Shown here piece by piece: positions 1 through 7,011 of a DNA stretch of 7,011 nucleotides. The stretch comes from Methylovirgula sp. Lineage in GTDB: Bacteria > Pseudomonadota > Alphaproteobacteria > Rhizobiales > Beijerinckiaceae. A program made the translations under genes and the position numbers. Where the stretch lies: assembly GCA_030044485.1 (NCBI GenBank), contig JASHVQ010000225.1, positions 1 through 7,011 of the forward strand. Direction: 5' to 3'. Position 1 is the first letter of the stretch, and each line of letters opens with the position of its first letter. The notes beneath the pieces were generated by a model. It saw nothing but the letters and a program-made list of their open reading frames with translations. It did not search any database and was not told the origin of the DNA.

Positions 1-1418
1 AGGGTCGCATCGCGGTCTTCTGCGGGCCCGGCAATAATGGCGGGGACGGCTTTGTCGCGGCGCGCTATCTCAAGGACGAGGGCTTCAACATCGCTTTGGG
101 CCTGCTTGGTCCGCGCGAAAAACTGAAGGGGGAGGCGGCGGGCGCGGCGCAGGGCTGGACCGACCCTGTCCTGCGTTTCGAAGATGTGCCGATCGACGCA
201 GCCGACTTGGCGATCGCGGCGATCTTCGGCGCGGGCCTTGATCGCGAGGTCGAGGGATCGGCGCGCGACGCCATTCTGCGCCTCAACGAATGGACGCGGC
301 AGACGCGAAGGCCGATCGTCGCCGTCGATGTTCCTTCCGGCGTCGACGGCTCAAACGGCCTGGTGCGCGGCGTCGCAATCGAGGCGACGCAGACTGTCAC
401 CTTCTTCCGGCTGAAACCCGGCCACTTGCTTCTGCCCGGCGCGATGCATTGCGGCGAGATCAGCCTGGTCGATATCGGCATACCGGATTCGGTCCTCGGC
501 GAAATTGCGCCGAAGACCTTCGCCAATGTCGCCTCCGTCTGGGGCAAGCTTTTCCCGCGGCCGCGCGTCGACGGACACAAATATAATCGTGGACATGCGC
601 TGATCCTTTCGGGCTCGCTTGCCCACACCGGCGCGGCGCGGCTTGCGGCGCGCGGCGCCTTGCGCATAGGCGCCGGATTGGTCACGGTAGCGACGCCGAA
701 AGACGCGCTTGCGGTTCATGCGGCCGCGCTGACCGCGATCATGACGCGGGTCTGCGATACAAGCGAGGACCTTGCCGCATTGCTCGCCGATCGCCGCAAG
801 AACGCCGTTGTCATGGGCCCCGGCATGAGCGTCGGGGCGCGAACCCGCGGCCTGGTCCTGGCCGCGCTCGAGAGCGGCGCGGATCAGGCAAAGCCAGCGC
901 GCGGCATCGTCCTCGACGCCGACGCGCTGACAAGTTTCGCGGGCGAGTCCATGCACCTTGCCGAGGCGATCAAGAGCTCCAACAAACAGGTCGTCCTGAC
1001 GCCGCATGACGGAGAATTCGCGCAATTATTCTCGACGAAAGAAGGAGAATTGCGGGATCATCCCGCCACCGCCCGATTGACGTCCGCCTCCAAACTCGAC
1101 CGGGCGCGGGCCGGCGCCGCTCTCATGGGGGCGGTGCTTCTCCTCAAAGGCAGCGACACGGTCGTCGCCGACGCGCGGGGCCGCGCCACCATCGCTTATG
1201 GTGCGCCGCCCTGGCTGGCGACCGCCGGCTCCGGCGACGTTCTGGCCGGAATGATCGGCGGCCTCTTGGCGCAGTCCATGCCGGCCTTCGAGGCGGCGAG
1301 CGCCGCCGTCTGGCTGCACGCCGCCGCGGCGCGCGAATTCGGCCCCGGTCTCATATCGGAGGATATTCCCGAGAGCCTGCCGCCCGTTCTGCGGCGCTTG
1401 CTCGACAGCGAAATCTAA
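1..1418 (+). CDS. nnr: Bifunctional NAD(P)H-hydrate epimerase / ADP-dependent NAD(P)HX dehydratase, 5' end missing
   Basis: This cytosolic metabolite-repair enzyme interconverts the epimers of damaged NADHX/NADPHX and dehydrates the S form back to NAD(P)H using ADP. The frame is open from the left edge (first full codon at base 3), so there is no start in the window; 471 codons are visible, and about 50 N-terminal residues are missing compared with the E. coli protein of 515 residues. Visible residues 8-17 carry the epimerase signature GPGNNGGDGF, and about 107-116 carry AVDVPSGVDG. The C-terminal kinase-like dehydratase domain starts near residue 192 with HKYNRGH, followed by a GPGMSVG turn (about 272), DADAL (about 305), TPHDGEF (about 333) and the nucleotide/anion-hole motif TAGSGDVLAG (about 407-416), whose Asp is the expected catalytic residue. 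It ends with TAA at 1416-1418. A TTG at 96 is in frame but lies after the epimerase signature, so it is not the start. Identification is firm; the missing start is due only to the window edge. Confidence 0.96.
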   Translation, partial: GRIAVFCGPGNNGGDGFVAARYLKDEGFNIALGLLGPREKLKGEAAGAAQGWTDPVLRFEDVPIDAADLAIAAIFGAGLDREVEGSARDAILRLNEWTRQTRRPIVAVDVPSGVDGSNGLVRGVAIEATQTVTFFRLKPGHLLLPGAMHCGEISLVDIGIPDSVLGEIAPKTFANVASVWGKLFPRPRVDGHKYNRGHALILSGSLAHTGAARLAARGALRIGAGLVTVATPKDALAVHAAALTAIMTRVCDTSEDLAALLADRRKNAVVMGPGMSVGARTRGLVLAALESGADQAKPARGIVLDADALTSFAGESMHLAEAIKSSNKQVVLTPHDGEFAQLFSTKEGELRDHPATARLTSASKLDRARAGAALMGAVLLLKGSDTVVADARGRATIAYGAPPWLATAGSGDVLAGMIGGLLAQSMPAFEAASAAVWLHAAAAREFGPGLISEDIPESLPPVLRRLLDSEI

Positions 1419-1431
1419 GGCCGGCACTTTT

Positions 1432-1461
1432 TTGCTGCGCAGGGCAGCCGGCATGCTATAG
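1432..1461 (+). promoter_or_regulatory. Candidate housekeeping promoter for tRNA-Leu and tig
   Basis: TTGCTG at 1432-1437 and CTATAG at 1456-1461 resemble the alphaproteobacterial -35 and -10 elements (CTTGAC and CTATAT type), with an 18-nt spacer. A start about 7 nt downstream would leave a leader of roughly 30 nt before the mature tRNA. The match is partial and judged by eye. It is supported mainly by position: this is the only gap between nnr and the tRNA. A 5-bp dyad (GCTGC at 1434-1438, GCAGC at 1444-1448) lies within it. Confidence 0.35.
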
Positions 1462-1500
1462 AGCCCGCCCCAGTATCGACGCGAGGCTTTCGATGCGCTC

Positions 1501-1585
1501 GCGGGCGTGGCGGAATTGGCAGACGCGCCGGATTTAGGTTCCGGTGATGAAAATCGTGGGGGTTCGACTCCCTCCGCCCGCACCA
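1501..1585 (+). tRNA. tRNA-Leu, anticodon UAG, with encoded CCA
   Basis: The sequence folds as a class II tRNA of 85 nt including CCA. The acceptor stem GCGGGCG (1501-1507) pairs perfectly with CGCCCGC (1575-1581), followed by discriminator A1582 and CCA at 1583-1585. The D-arm region contains GGCGGAATTGGCAGACGCG, which is typical of leucine tRNAs. The anticodon stem CCGGA/TCCGG (1528-1532 and 1540-1544) encloses the loop TTTAGGT with anticodon TAG at 1535-1537. A long variable arm (1545-1557) can pair GAT with ATC. The T stem GGGGG (1558-1562) pairs with CCCTC (1570-1574) around the loop TTCGACT. It should read CUA and CUG codons, with wobble. It sits between nnr and tig with no terminator visible after it. 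Confidence 0.97.
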
Positions 1586-1609
1586 GAGCTCCGCAAATAG
1601 GGCGAGGTC

Positions 1610-2986
1610 ATGCAGGTTACGCAAACTCTCTCCGACGGACTAAAGCGCGAATATAAGGTCGTGCTCGCCGCCACGGATCTTGCCTCGCGGGTCGAAGGCC
1701 AGCTCAACGAGATCAAGTCCAAGGCGCATATCAAGGGGTTCAGGCCGGGAAAGGTGCCGGTCGCCCATCTGCGCCGCCTCTACGGCCGCTCGATCATGGC
1801 CGAAGTGGTTCAGGAAGCCGTCAACGAAGCCAACCGCAAGATCGTCGAAGACAACAAACTCAAGCTTGCCGGCGCGCCGAAGATCGAGCTGACGCAAGAC
1901 GAGGGAGAATTGCAGCGGGCCTTCGATTCGAAATCCGATCTTTCTTATGTCGTCGCGGTCGAAGTTCTGCCGCCCATCGAGGTCGGCACGTTCGACGACA
2001 TCAAAATCGAGCGGCTTGTCGCCAATGCTTCCGACGAAGAAGTCGAGGCGGCGGTCAATACGCTCGCCGAGCGCAATCGGCCCTTCGCGCCGAAGGACGG
2101 CGAAGCGATTGCTGAAAAGGGCGACAAGGTCACGATCGATTTCTCAGGCACGGTCGCGGGCGAAGCCTTCGAGGGCGGAAGCGCCAGCGACATCGATCTC
2201 GTGTTGGGCTCCGGTTCTTTCATTCCGGGGTTTGAAGATCAGATCGTCGGCATGCGGCCAGGCGAAACGCGGACCCTCAAAGTGACCTTTCCCGAGACCT
2301 ATTCGGAAGCCAAGCTCGCCGGACAGCCGGCCGAATTCGCGGTAACCGTAAAGGCAATCGCTGCGCCCGGCGCGCTGGTGATCGACGATCAGTTTGCCAA
2401 GGGCCTGGGTTTCGAAGATCTCGCCAAACTGCGCGCGGCGATGCGCGCCGGGTTCGAACGCGACTACGTGGCGCTCTCGCGGCGCAAGTGGAAACGCGAG
2501 CTCCTCGACGCGCTCGATGCCAGATACAAATTCGAACTGCCGCAGCAATTGGTCGAGCAGGAGTTCGAGTCGATTTGGCGTCAGGCGGAGGCGGAGCGGC
2601 AATCCGCAGGCCGCAGCTTCGCCGACGATGTGAGCGAGGAGGATGCGCGCGCCGAATACCGCAGCATCGCCGAGCGGCGCGTGCGGCTTGGCCTCGCCCT
2701 GGCCGAGATCGGCGAGCGCGCCGGCGTCAAGGTCTCCGAAGACGAGGTCACCCAGGTGCTTTACGAAAGGGCGCGAAGCTTTCCCGGCCAGGAGCGGCAG
2801 TTCGTCGAGTATTACCGCAAGAATCCCGCGCTTTTGAACGAGATCCGCGGCCCGATTTTCGAAGAAAAGGTCGTCAATTACATTATTGGCCAGGCCAAGG
2901 TCACAGACCGGCATGTCAGCAAGGACGAGCTGCGCCAGGCGGTTGAAGCTTCCGAGGCCGAGGCCGAAACCGCGCCTAGCGCTTAG
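1610..2986 (+). CDS. tig: Trigger factor (ribosome-associated chaperone and peptidyl-prolyl isomerase)
   Basis: The 458-residue product binds the ribosome near the tunnel exit and shields nascent chains; it also has proline isomerase activity. Length is normal for the family. The N-terminal ribosome-binding domain (about 1-115) holds the signature GFRPGKVP at residues 43-50, which contacts ribosomal protein L23. An FKBP-like domain spans about 165-250 ([10 protein letters not shown] at 171-180, then [16 protein letters not shown] from 200). The helical C-terminal chaperone domain runs from about 255 to 440 and ends in an acidic, alanine-rich tail. The ATG is preceded by AGGG at 1599-1602, 7 nt away, within an AGGGCGAGG stretch, and the next residues fit the family start (MQVTQ). 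Stop is TAG at 2984-2986. It begins 24 nt after the tRNA, so it is probably read from the tRNA promoter. clpP follows after 125 nt. Confidence 0.97.
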   Translation: MQVTQTLSDGLKREYKVVLAATDLASRVEGQLNEIKSKAHIKGFRPGKVPVAHLRRLYGRSIMAEVVQEAVNEANRKIVEDNKLKLAGAPKIELTQDEGELQRAFDSKSDLSYVVAVEVLPPIEVGTFDDIKIERLVANASDEEVEAAVNTLAERNRPFAPKDGEAIAEKGDKVTIDFSGTVAGEAFEGGSASDIDLVLGSGSFIPGFEDQIVGMRPGETRTLKVTFPETYSEAKLAGQPAEFAVTVKAIAAPGALVIDDQFAKGLGFEDLAKLRAAMRAGFERDYVALSRRKWKRELLDALDARYKFELPQQLVEQEFESIWRQAEAERQSAGRSFADDVSEEDARAEYRSIAERRVRLGLALAEIGERAGVKVSEDEVTQVLYERARSFPGQERQFVEYYRKNPALLNEIRGPIFEEKVVNYIIGQAKVTDRHVSKDELRQAVEASEAEAETAPSA

Positions 2987-3004
2987 CAATCGCAGCAGGA
3001 TTCC

Positions 3005-3027
3005 CCCTGCCGGCAGGGCTTCGGCCC
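3005..3027 (+). other. Overlapping hairpin elements in the tig-clpP spacer
   Basis: A perfect 14-bp palindrome, CCCTGCCGGCAGGG, occupies 3005-3018. It overlaps GGGC-TTCG-GCCC at 3016-3027, a short stem capped by a UUCG tetraloop closed by C-G, which is an unusually stable RNA loop. The two structures share bases 3016-3018 and so exclude each other. No T-run follows, so this is not a standard intrinsic terminator. It could attenuate, stabilise an mRNA 3' end after processing, or be incidental in GC-rich DNA. Confidence 0.4.
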
Positions 3028-3111
3028 CGTTGCGAAAGCGGCGGAAGCTATTATCTTGGGGCAAGGTCGGCAGCCTGGCTGGCGCCGATTCGAATTCGAG
3101 GAAGGTCTGAC

Positions 3112-3756
3112 ATGGACCGCGATCCGTTAGAAATCCACGCCAATTACCTGATTCCGCAGGTGATCGAGAACACCAGCCGGGGCGAGCGCGGCTTCGACAT
3201 CTATTCGCGCCTGCTGCGCGAGCGCATCGTCTTCCTGACGGGGCCGGTCGACGATCACGTGGCCTCCGTCGTTGTCGCGCAACTCCTCTTCCTCGAGGCG
3301 GAGAACCCCAAGAAAGAGATTTCGCTCTACATCAATTCTCCGGGCGGCGTGGTCACTTCCGGGCTCGCCATCTACGACACGATGCAGTTCATCCGCCCCA
3401 AGGTCTCGACGCTTTGCATCGGCCAGGCCGCGTCAATGGGCTCGCTTCTGCTCGCGGCCGGCGAGGCGGGCATGCGCTATGCGCTGCCCAATGCACGGAT
3501 CATGGTGCATCAGCCTTCCGGCGGCTTCCAAGGCCAAGCTTCCGACATCGTCCGCCACGCCGAGGACATTATGAAGGTGAAGCGCCGTCTCAACGAGATC
3601 TATGTCAGGCACACCGGCCGCGACTACGACTCGATTGAGAACACGCTTGACCGTGACCATTTCATGTCGGCGGAGGAGTCCCGGACGTTCGGCATTATCG
3701 ACCAAGTGCTCGATAAAAGGCCGGAGGAGCCGGCCGCCGGCAAAGCCGCTGCCTGA
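3112..3756 (+). CDS. clpP: ATP-dependent Clp protease proteolytic subunit ClpP
   Basis: This is the serine peptidase that forms the double-heptamer degradation barrel used by ClpX, and by ClpA where present, in the cytosol. The 214-residue product is of normal length. The catalytic triad is complete: Ser108 in GQAASMGS, His133 in MVHQPSGG and Asp182 in LDRDHFMS, with the same spacing (25 and 49 residues) as in E. coli ClpP. INSPGG at 75-80 precedes the oxyanion region. Alignment by eye with the E. coli N-terminus (PMVIEQTSRGER against [12 protein letters not shown] here) predicts removal of a propeptide of about 11 residues. The ATG has a strong GAGGAAGG ribosome site at 3098-3105, 6 nt upstream. 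Stop is TGA at 3754-3756. No convincing promoter was found in the 125-nt spacer after tig, so read-through from tig is likely, though unproven. Confidence 0.98.
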   Translation: MDRDPLEIHANYLIPQVIENTSRGERGFDIYSRLLRERIVFLTGPVDDHVASVVVAQLLFLEAENPKKEISLYINSPGGVVTSGLAIYDTMQFIRPKVSTLCIGQAASMGSLLLAAGEAGMRYALPNARIMVHQPSGGFQGQASDIVRHAEDIMKVKRRLNEIYVRHTGRDYDSIENTLDRDHFMSAEESRTFGIIDQVLDKRPEEPAAGKAAA

Positions 3757-3768
3757 GTTTTCCAGGCG

Positions 3769-3805
3769 CCCGCTCGCCGGCGGAGCGGGGTTTCATCGGA
3801 TTTTT
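3769..3805 (+). terminator. Probable rho-independent terminator after clpP
   Basis: CCCGCTC (3769-3775) pairs perfectly with GAGCGGG (3783-3789) around a 7-nt loop. It is followed by GTTT and, 7 nt later, by TTTTT (3801-3805). It starts 12 nt after the clpP stop. The stem is strong, but the T-tract is interrupted, so some read-through toward clpX is possible. Confidence 0.6.
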
Positions 3806-3943
3806 CTGGCCTATCGATTGCTGGATTCGGGCCGGAGCCCAGACATTTAACCGATTGGACGCATTTTTCGCCCATCATGGGACTCACTATTGCGCCCTTG
3901 TGACGCAGACGCCCCCGGCGGCGGGGGGAAATCGGCGCGCGGA

Positions 3944-3972
3944 CTTGATCCAAGCTTCCGGGCATGTTGCAT
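3944..3972 (+). promoter_or_regulatory. Weak candidate promoter for clpX
   Basis: CTTGAT at 3944-3949 is a good -35 element for either the housekeeping or the heat-shock sigma factor. Downstream, GGCATGT at 3961-3967 partly fits the sigma-32 -10 (CCCATNT), but with a short 11-nt gap. TTGCAT at 3967-3972 would be a poor sigma-70 -10 with a 17-nt gap. Neither pairing is convincing alone; it is the best -35 I found in the gap. Confidence 0.25.
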
Positions 3973-4019
3973 TTGCGTTAACAGGGAGAAAACGCCGATT
4001 GGGGGAGTTGAAGGTTAGA

Positions 4020-4125
4020 ATGAGTGGCGGTCCAGGACCGTCGCGAGCGGCGGCGACCCGGTGCGGGCTCCCGCCAGGAGTAGACGGGCACATTCCGCTT
4101 GGGATGCGCCTTTGGGAGATAGGCC

Positions 4126-4133
<8 letters not shown>
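4020..4133 (+). other. Possible leader ORF overlapping the clpX start
   Basis: An ATG at 4020 opens 37 codons (beginning MSGGPGPSRAAATR, ending WEIGHD) that stop at TAA 4131-4133, 8 nt inside clpX in another frame. GAAGG at 4010-4014 lies 5 nt upstream of the ATG, a plausible ribosome site. Such an overlap would allow translational coupling to clpX. The product matches no family I know, and GC-rich DNA gives chance ORFs readily, so this is only a candidate. Confidence 0.2.
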
Positions 4134-5391
<1,258 letters not shown>

Positions 5392-5428
5392 GACTTTGCG
5401 CCCCGCCGCCCGGGCGGTCCTCCCGCCG

Positions 5429-5463
5429 CGAGCCTTCCCCGCGCCCGAGCCTTCCCCGCGCCC
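5429..5463. repeat. 17-bp tandem duplication, two copies
   Basis: CGAGCCTTCCCCGCGCC occurs twice head-to-tail (5429-5445 and 5446-5462), with the next base C5463 matching the start of a third copy. The copies are identical. It lies between the clpX stop and the lon promoter candidate. It could be a recent slippage duplication or a doubled protein-binding site; nothing shows which. Confidence 0.9.
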
Positions 5464-5529
5464 AAGATAGTTTCGGTCCGCTCGCGAGGGATTTCCGCCG
5501 GCGATCCGGCTCCGGCACCCGGCTTGCTG

Positions 5530-5558
5530 CTTGAATGTGCGGCCGCCGAGCGCCATCT
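5530..5558 (+). promoter_or_regulatory. Probable heat-shock (sigma-32/RpoH) promoter for lon
   Basis: CTTGAA at 5530-5535 is an exact sigma-32 -35 core, and GCCATCT at 5552-5558 matches CCCATNT except at the first base. The spacer is 16 nt, slightly longer than the usual 13-15 but within the reported range. As I recall it, the E. coli lon heat-shock promoter also reads TTGAATGTG at this point, as here. A start near 5565 would give a leader of about 130 nt. lon is heat-inducible in many bacteria, which fits. Confidence 0.5.
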
Positions 5559-5572
5559 TAAGGTGGAAAAAT

Positions 5573-5588
5573 CGCCTCAAGAGGGGCG
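5573..5588 (+). other. Hairpin near the predicted 5' end of the lon leader
   Basis: CGCCTC (5573-5578) can pair with GGGGCG (5583-5588), including one G-U pair, around an AAGA tetraloop. It lies just downstream of the start expected from the heat-shock promoter. There is no T-run, so it is not a terminator. It might stabilise the mRNA 5' end; that is inference. Confidence 0.3.
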
Positions 5589-5696
5589 CAGAGTTACGAT
5601 CTTTGAGGCCAGGGGTTAAGCTTATCCTCGAAAAGCGGAATCGGCACCGGCCCGCAGCCTCGGACTCGGGATAGGATCATTCAGATAGGACAGAGA

Positions 5697-7011
5697 ATGA
5701 GCAGTCAAAAGCGCGAAACCATCTCGCCCGGCACGGTCGAAAATTATCCGGTTCTGCCGCTCCGCGACATCGTGGTTTTTCCGCACATGATCGTGCCGCT
5801 TTTTGTCGGCCGCGAAAAGTCGATCCGCGCCCTCGAAGAGGTCATGCGCGCCGAGAAGCTCATCCTTTTGGCGACGCAAATCAATGCCGCCGACGACGAT
5901 CCGAGCCCCGACGCTATCTTCAAGACGGGCACGCTGGCTTCCGTCCTGCAGCTTTTGAAGCTCCCCGACGGGACTGTGAAAGTTTTGGTCGAAGGGCAGA
6001 TTCGCGCCCGCGTCCACGGCTATACGCGCACTGCCGATTATTACGAGGCCGAGGCCGAGGTCGTCGCCGACGAGGCGACCGACAAGGTGGAGGTCGAAGC
6101 TTTGGCGCGCTCGGTCGTGGCCGAGTTCGAGAGCTATGTGAAGCTCAACAAGAAGGTCTCGCCCGAAGTCATCGCCGCGGTCAACCAGATCGACGACTAT
6201 TCGAAGCTCGCCGATACGGTGGCTTCGCATCTCGCCGTCAAGATACTCGACAAGCAGTCGGTGCTGGAGACGAGTTCGGTCGCCAAGCGGCTCGAAAAAT
6301 GTCTCGGGCTCATGGAGAGCGAAATCTCGATCCTTCAGGTCGAGAAGCGCATTCGCACGCGCGTCAAGCGCCAGATGGAGAAGACGCAGCGCGAGTATTA
6401 CCTGAACGAACAGATGAAGGCGATCCAGAAGGAGCTCGGCGACGAGGAAGGCAAGGACGACCTCTCCGAGATCGAGGAGCGCATCAAGTCGACGCGGCTT
6501 TCGAAGGAAGCGCGCGACAAGGCCGTTGCCGAGCTGAAGAAGCTGCGGCAGATGTCGCCCATGTCGGCGGAGGCCACCGTCGTGCGCAACTATCTCGACT
6601 GGCTGCTCGCCATTCCATGGAACAAGCGCAGCAAGATCAAGAAGGATCTCAACATCGCGCAGGAGGTGCTCGACAGCGAGCATTTCGGGCTCGACAAGGT
6701 GAAAGAGCGCATTGTCGAATATCTGGCCGTGCAGAGCCGGGCCAATAAGCTCACCGGCCCGATTCTCTGTCTGGTCGGGCCGCCGGGTGTCGGCAAGACG
6801 TCGCTCGGCAAATCGATCGCCAAGGCGACGGGGCGCGAGTTCGTGCGCATGTCGCTGGGCGGCGTGCGCGACGAAGCGGAGATTCGCGGCCATCGGCGTA
6901 CCTACATCGGCTCGATGCCCGGCAAGATCATCCAGTCGATGCGCAAGGCCAAGACGTCCAACCCGCTCTTCCTGCTCGACGAGATCGACAAGATGGGCAT
7001 GGACTTCCGCG
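5697..7011 (+). CDS. lon: ATP-dependent protease Lon, 3' end cut by the window
   Basis: Lon is a homohexameric cytosolic AAA+ serine protease that degrades misfolded and short-lived regulatory proteins. The frame runs without a stop from ATG 5697 to the right edge, giving 438 complete codons of the usual 800 or so. The N-terminal LON substrate-binding domain begins at about residue 17 ([20 protein letters not shown]) and runs to about 210. A charged, coiled-coil-prone helical segment follows (about 215-310, including [18 protein letters not shown]). The AAA+ module shows Walker A GPPGVGKT at 361-368 (Lys367) and Walker [10 protein letters not shown] with Asp428 and Glu429; the window ends soon after. 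The Ser-Lys protease domain lies outside. The start is supported by AGGA at 5687-5690, 6 nt upstream, and by the family-typical N-terminus. A heat-shock promoter candidate lies 139 nt upstream. Confidence 0.98.
   Translation, partial: MSSQKRETISPGTVENYPVLPLRDIVVFPHMIVPLFVGREKSIRALEEVMRAEKLILLATQINAADDDPSPDAIFKTGTLASVLQLLKLPDGTVKVLVEGQIRARVHGYTRTADYYEAEAEVVADEATDKVEVEALARSVVAEFESYVKLNKKVSPEVIAAVNQIDDYSKLADTVASHLAVKILDKQSVLETSSVAKRLEKCLGLMESEISILQVEKRIRTRVKRQMEKTQREYYLNEQMKAIQKELGDEEGKDDLSEIEERIKSTRLSKEARDKAVAELKKLRQMSPMSAEATVVRNYLDWLLAIPWNKRSKIKKDLNIAQEVLDSEHFGLDKVKERIVEYLAVQSRANKLTGPILCLVGPPGVGKTSLGKSIAKATGREFVRMSLGGVRDEAEIRGHRRTYIGSMPGKIIQSMRKAKTSNPLFLLDEIDKMGMDFR

Larger units (their letters stand above)
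3757..4125 (+). other. clpP-clpX intergenic region (369 nt)
   Basis: No convincing gene lies here. It holds a terminator-like hairpin directly after clpP (3769-3805), small GC-rich dyads (GGGC/GCCC at 3829-3840; CCCCC/GGGGG at 3912-3927), a weak promoter candidate near 3944-3967, a possible short leader ORF (4020-4133) and further dyads (CGGTC/GACCG at 4028-4040; GCGG/CCGC at 4063-4074) before the clpX ribosome site GGGAG at 4114-4118. The size of the gap and the terminator suggest that clpX is transcribed separately from clpP. Confidence 0.6.
5392..5696 (+). other. clpX-lon intergenic region (305 nt)
   Basis: I see no gene here. From left to right it holds a GC palindrome CCGCCCGGGCGG (5406-5417) with an alternative stem GGCGG/CCGCC (5413-5427), a 17-bp tandem duplication (5429-5463), a small hairpin GCCGG-CGAT-CCGGC (5497-5510), a heat-shock promoter candidate (5530-5558), a hairpin at 5573-5588, and two GATAGGA copies (5670-5676 and 5684-5690), the second being the likely lon ribosome site. 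No hairpin is followed by a T-run, so there is no clear intrinsic terminator for clpX. Confidence 0.6.

Noticed and set aside
1420..1452. GCCGGC at 1420-1425 and 1447-1452 flanking a T-run, as a terminator after nnr
   Set aside because: The T-run lies between the arms rather than after the stem, and GCCGGC is self-complementary and frequent in GC-rich DNA.
2144..3064. 306-codon open frame on the minus strand opposite tig
   Set aside because: Antisense shadow of the trigger factor gene; hydrophobic and Leu/Arg-rich only because it mirrors GC-rich codons.
3055..3080. CTTGGG (3055-3060) and CCTGGCT (3074-3080) as a sigma-32 promoter for clpP
   Set aside because: The -10 matches only three of the six defined positions of CCCATNT; a housekeeping pairing of TTGCGA (3030-3035) with TATTAT (3049-3054) has only a 13-nt spacer.
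3624..3965. 113-codon minus-strand frame across the clpP end and the clpP-clpX gap
   Set aside because: It overlaps the clpP 3' end and the terminator hairpin, has no recognisable motif, and looks like random GC-rich translation.
5622..6893. 423-codon open frame on the minus strand opposite lon
   Set aside because: It is a shadow of the lon coding frame: the + strand reads continuously as Lon with its domains and Walker motifs, and the minus-strand translation matches no family I recognise. Long antisense frames are common in GC-rich genes.

Overview
This window is an ordinary, well-conserved chromosomal stretch from a GC-rich alphaproteobacterium. The protein sequences look most like Hyphomicrobiales (Rhizobiales). 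A Beijerinckiaceae or Methylocystaceae type organism is possible, but that is inference. Every recognisable gene lies on the + strand. Codon use is uniformly GC-rich at third positions, and I see no insertion sequence, phage gene, CRISPR array or other sign of recent transfer.

Layout: (1) 1-1418, the 3' part of a bifunctional NAD(P)HX epimerase/dehydratase gene (nnr, yjeF family), cut by the left edge. (2) 1419-1500, a short gap with a candidate promoter. (3) 1501-1585, a complete tRNA-Leu with anticodon UAG and encoded CCA. (4) 1610-2986, tig (trigger factor), only 24 nt after the tRNA. (5) 3112-3756, clpP. (6) 3757-4125, a 369-nt gap with an intrinsic-type terminator just after clpP and the clpX leader region. 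(7) 4126-5391, clpX. (8) 5392-5696, a 305-nt gap with a 17-bp tandem duplication and a heat-shock (sigma-32) type promoter candidate. (9) 5697-7011, the first 438 codons of lon, cut by the right edge just after the Walker B motif.

How the genes work together: tig, clpP, clpX and lon form the classic protein quality-control cluster. Trigger factor meets nascent chains at the ribosome exit tunnel. ClpX unfolds tagged or regulatory substrates and feeds them into the ClpP barrel. Lon independently degrades misfolded and regulatory proteins. The nnr product repairs hydrated NAD(P)H and is functionally separate. The spacing suggests three or four transcription units: nnr ending before the tRNA; tRNA-Leu plus tig, perhaps running on into clpP; clpX with its own leader; and lon with a probable heat-inducible promoter.

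I looked for a new system and did not find one. What merits a second look is in the non-coding parts: the tRNA-tig junction, competing hairpins between tig and clpP, a possible leader ORF overlapping the clpX start codon, and the repeat and promoter signals ahead of lon.
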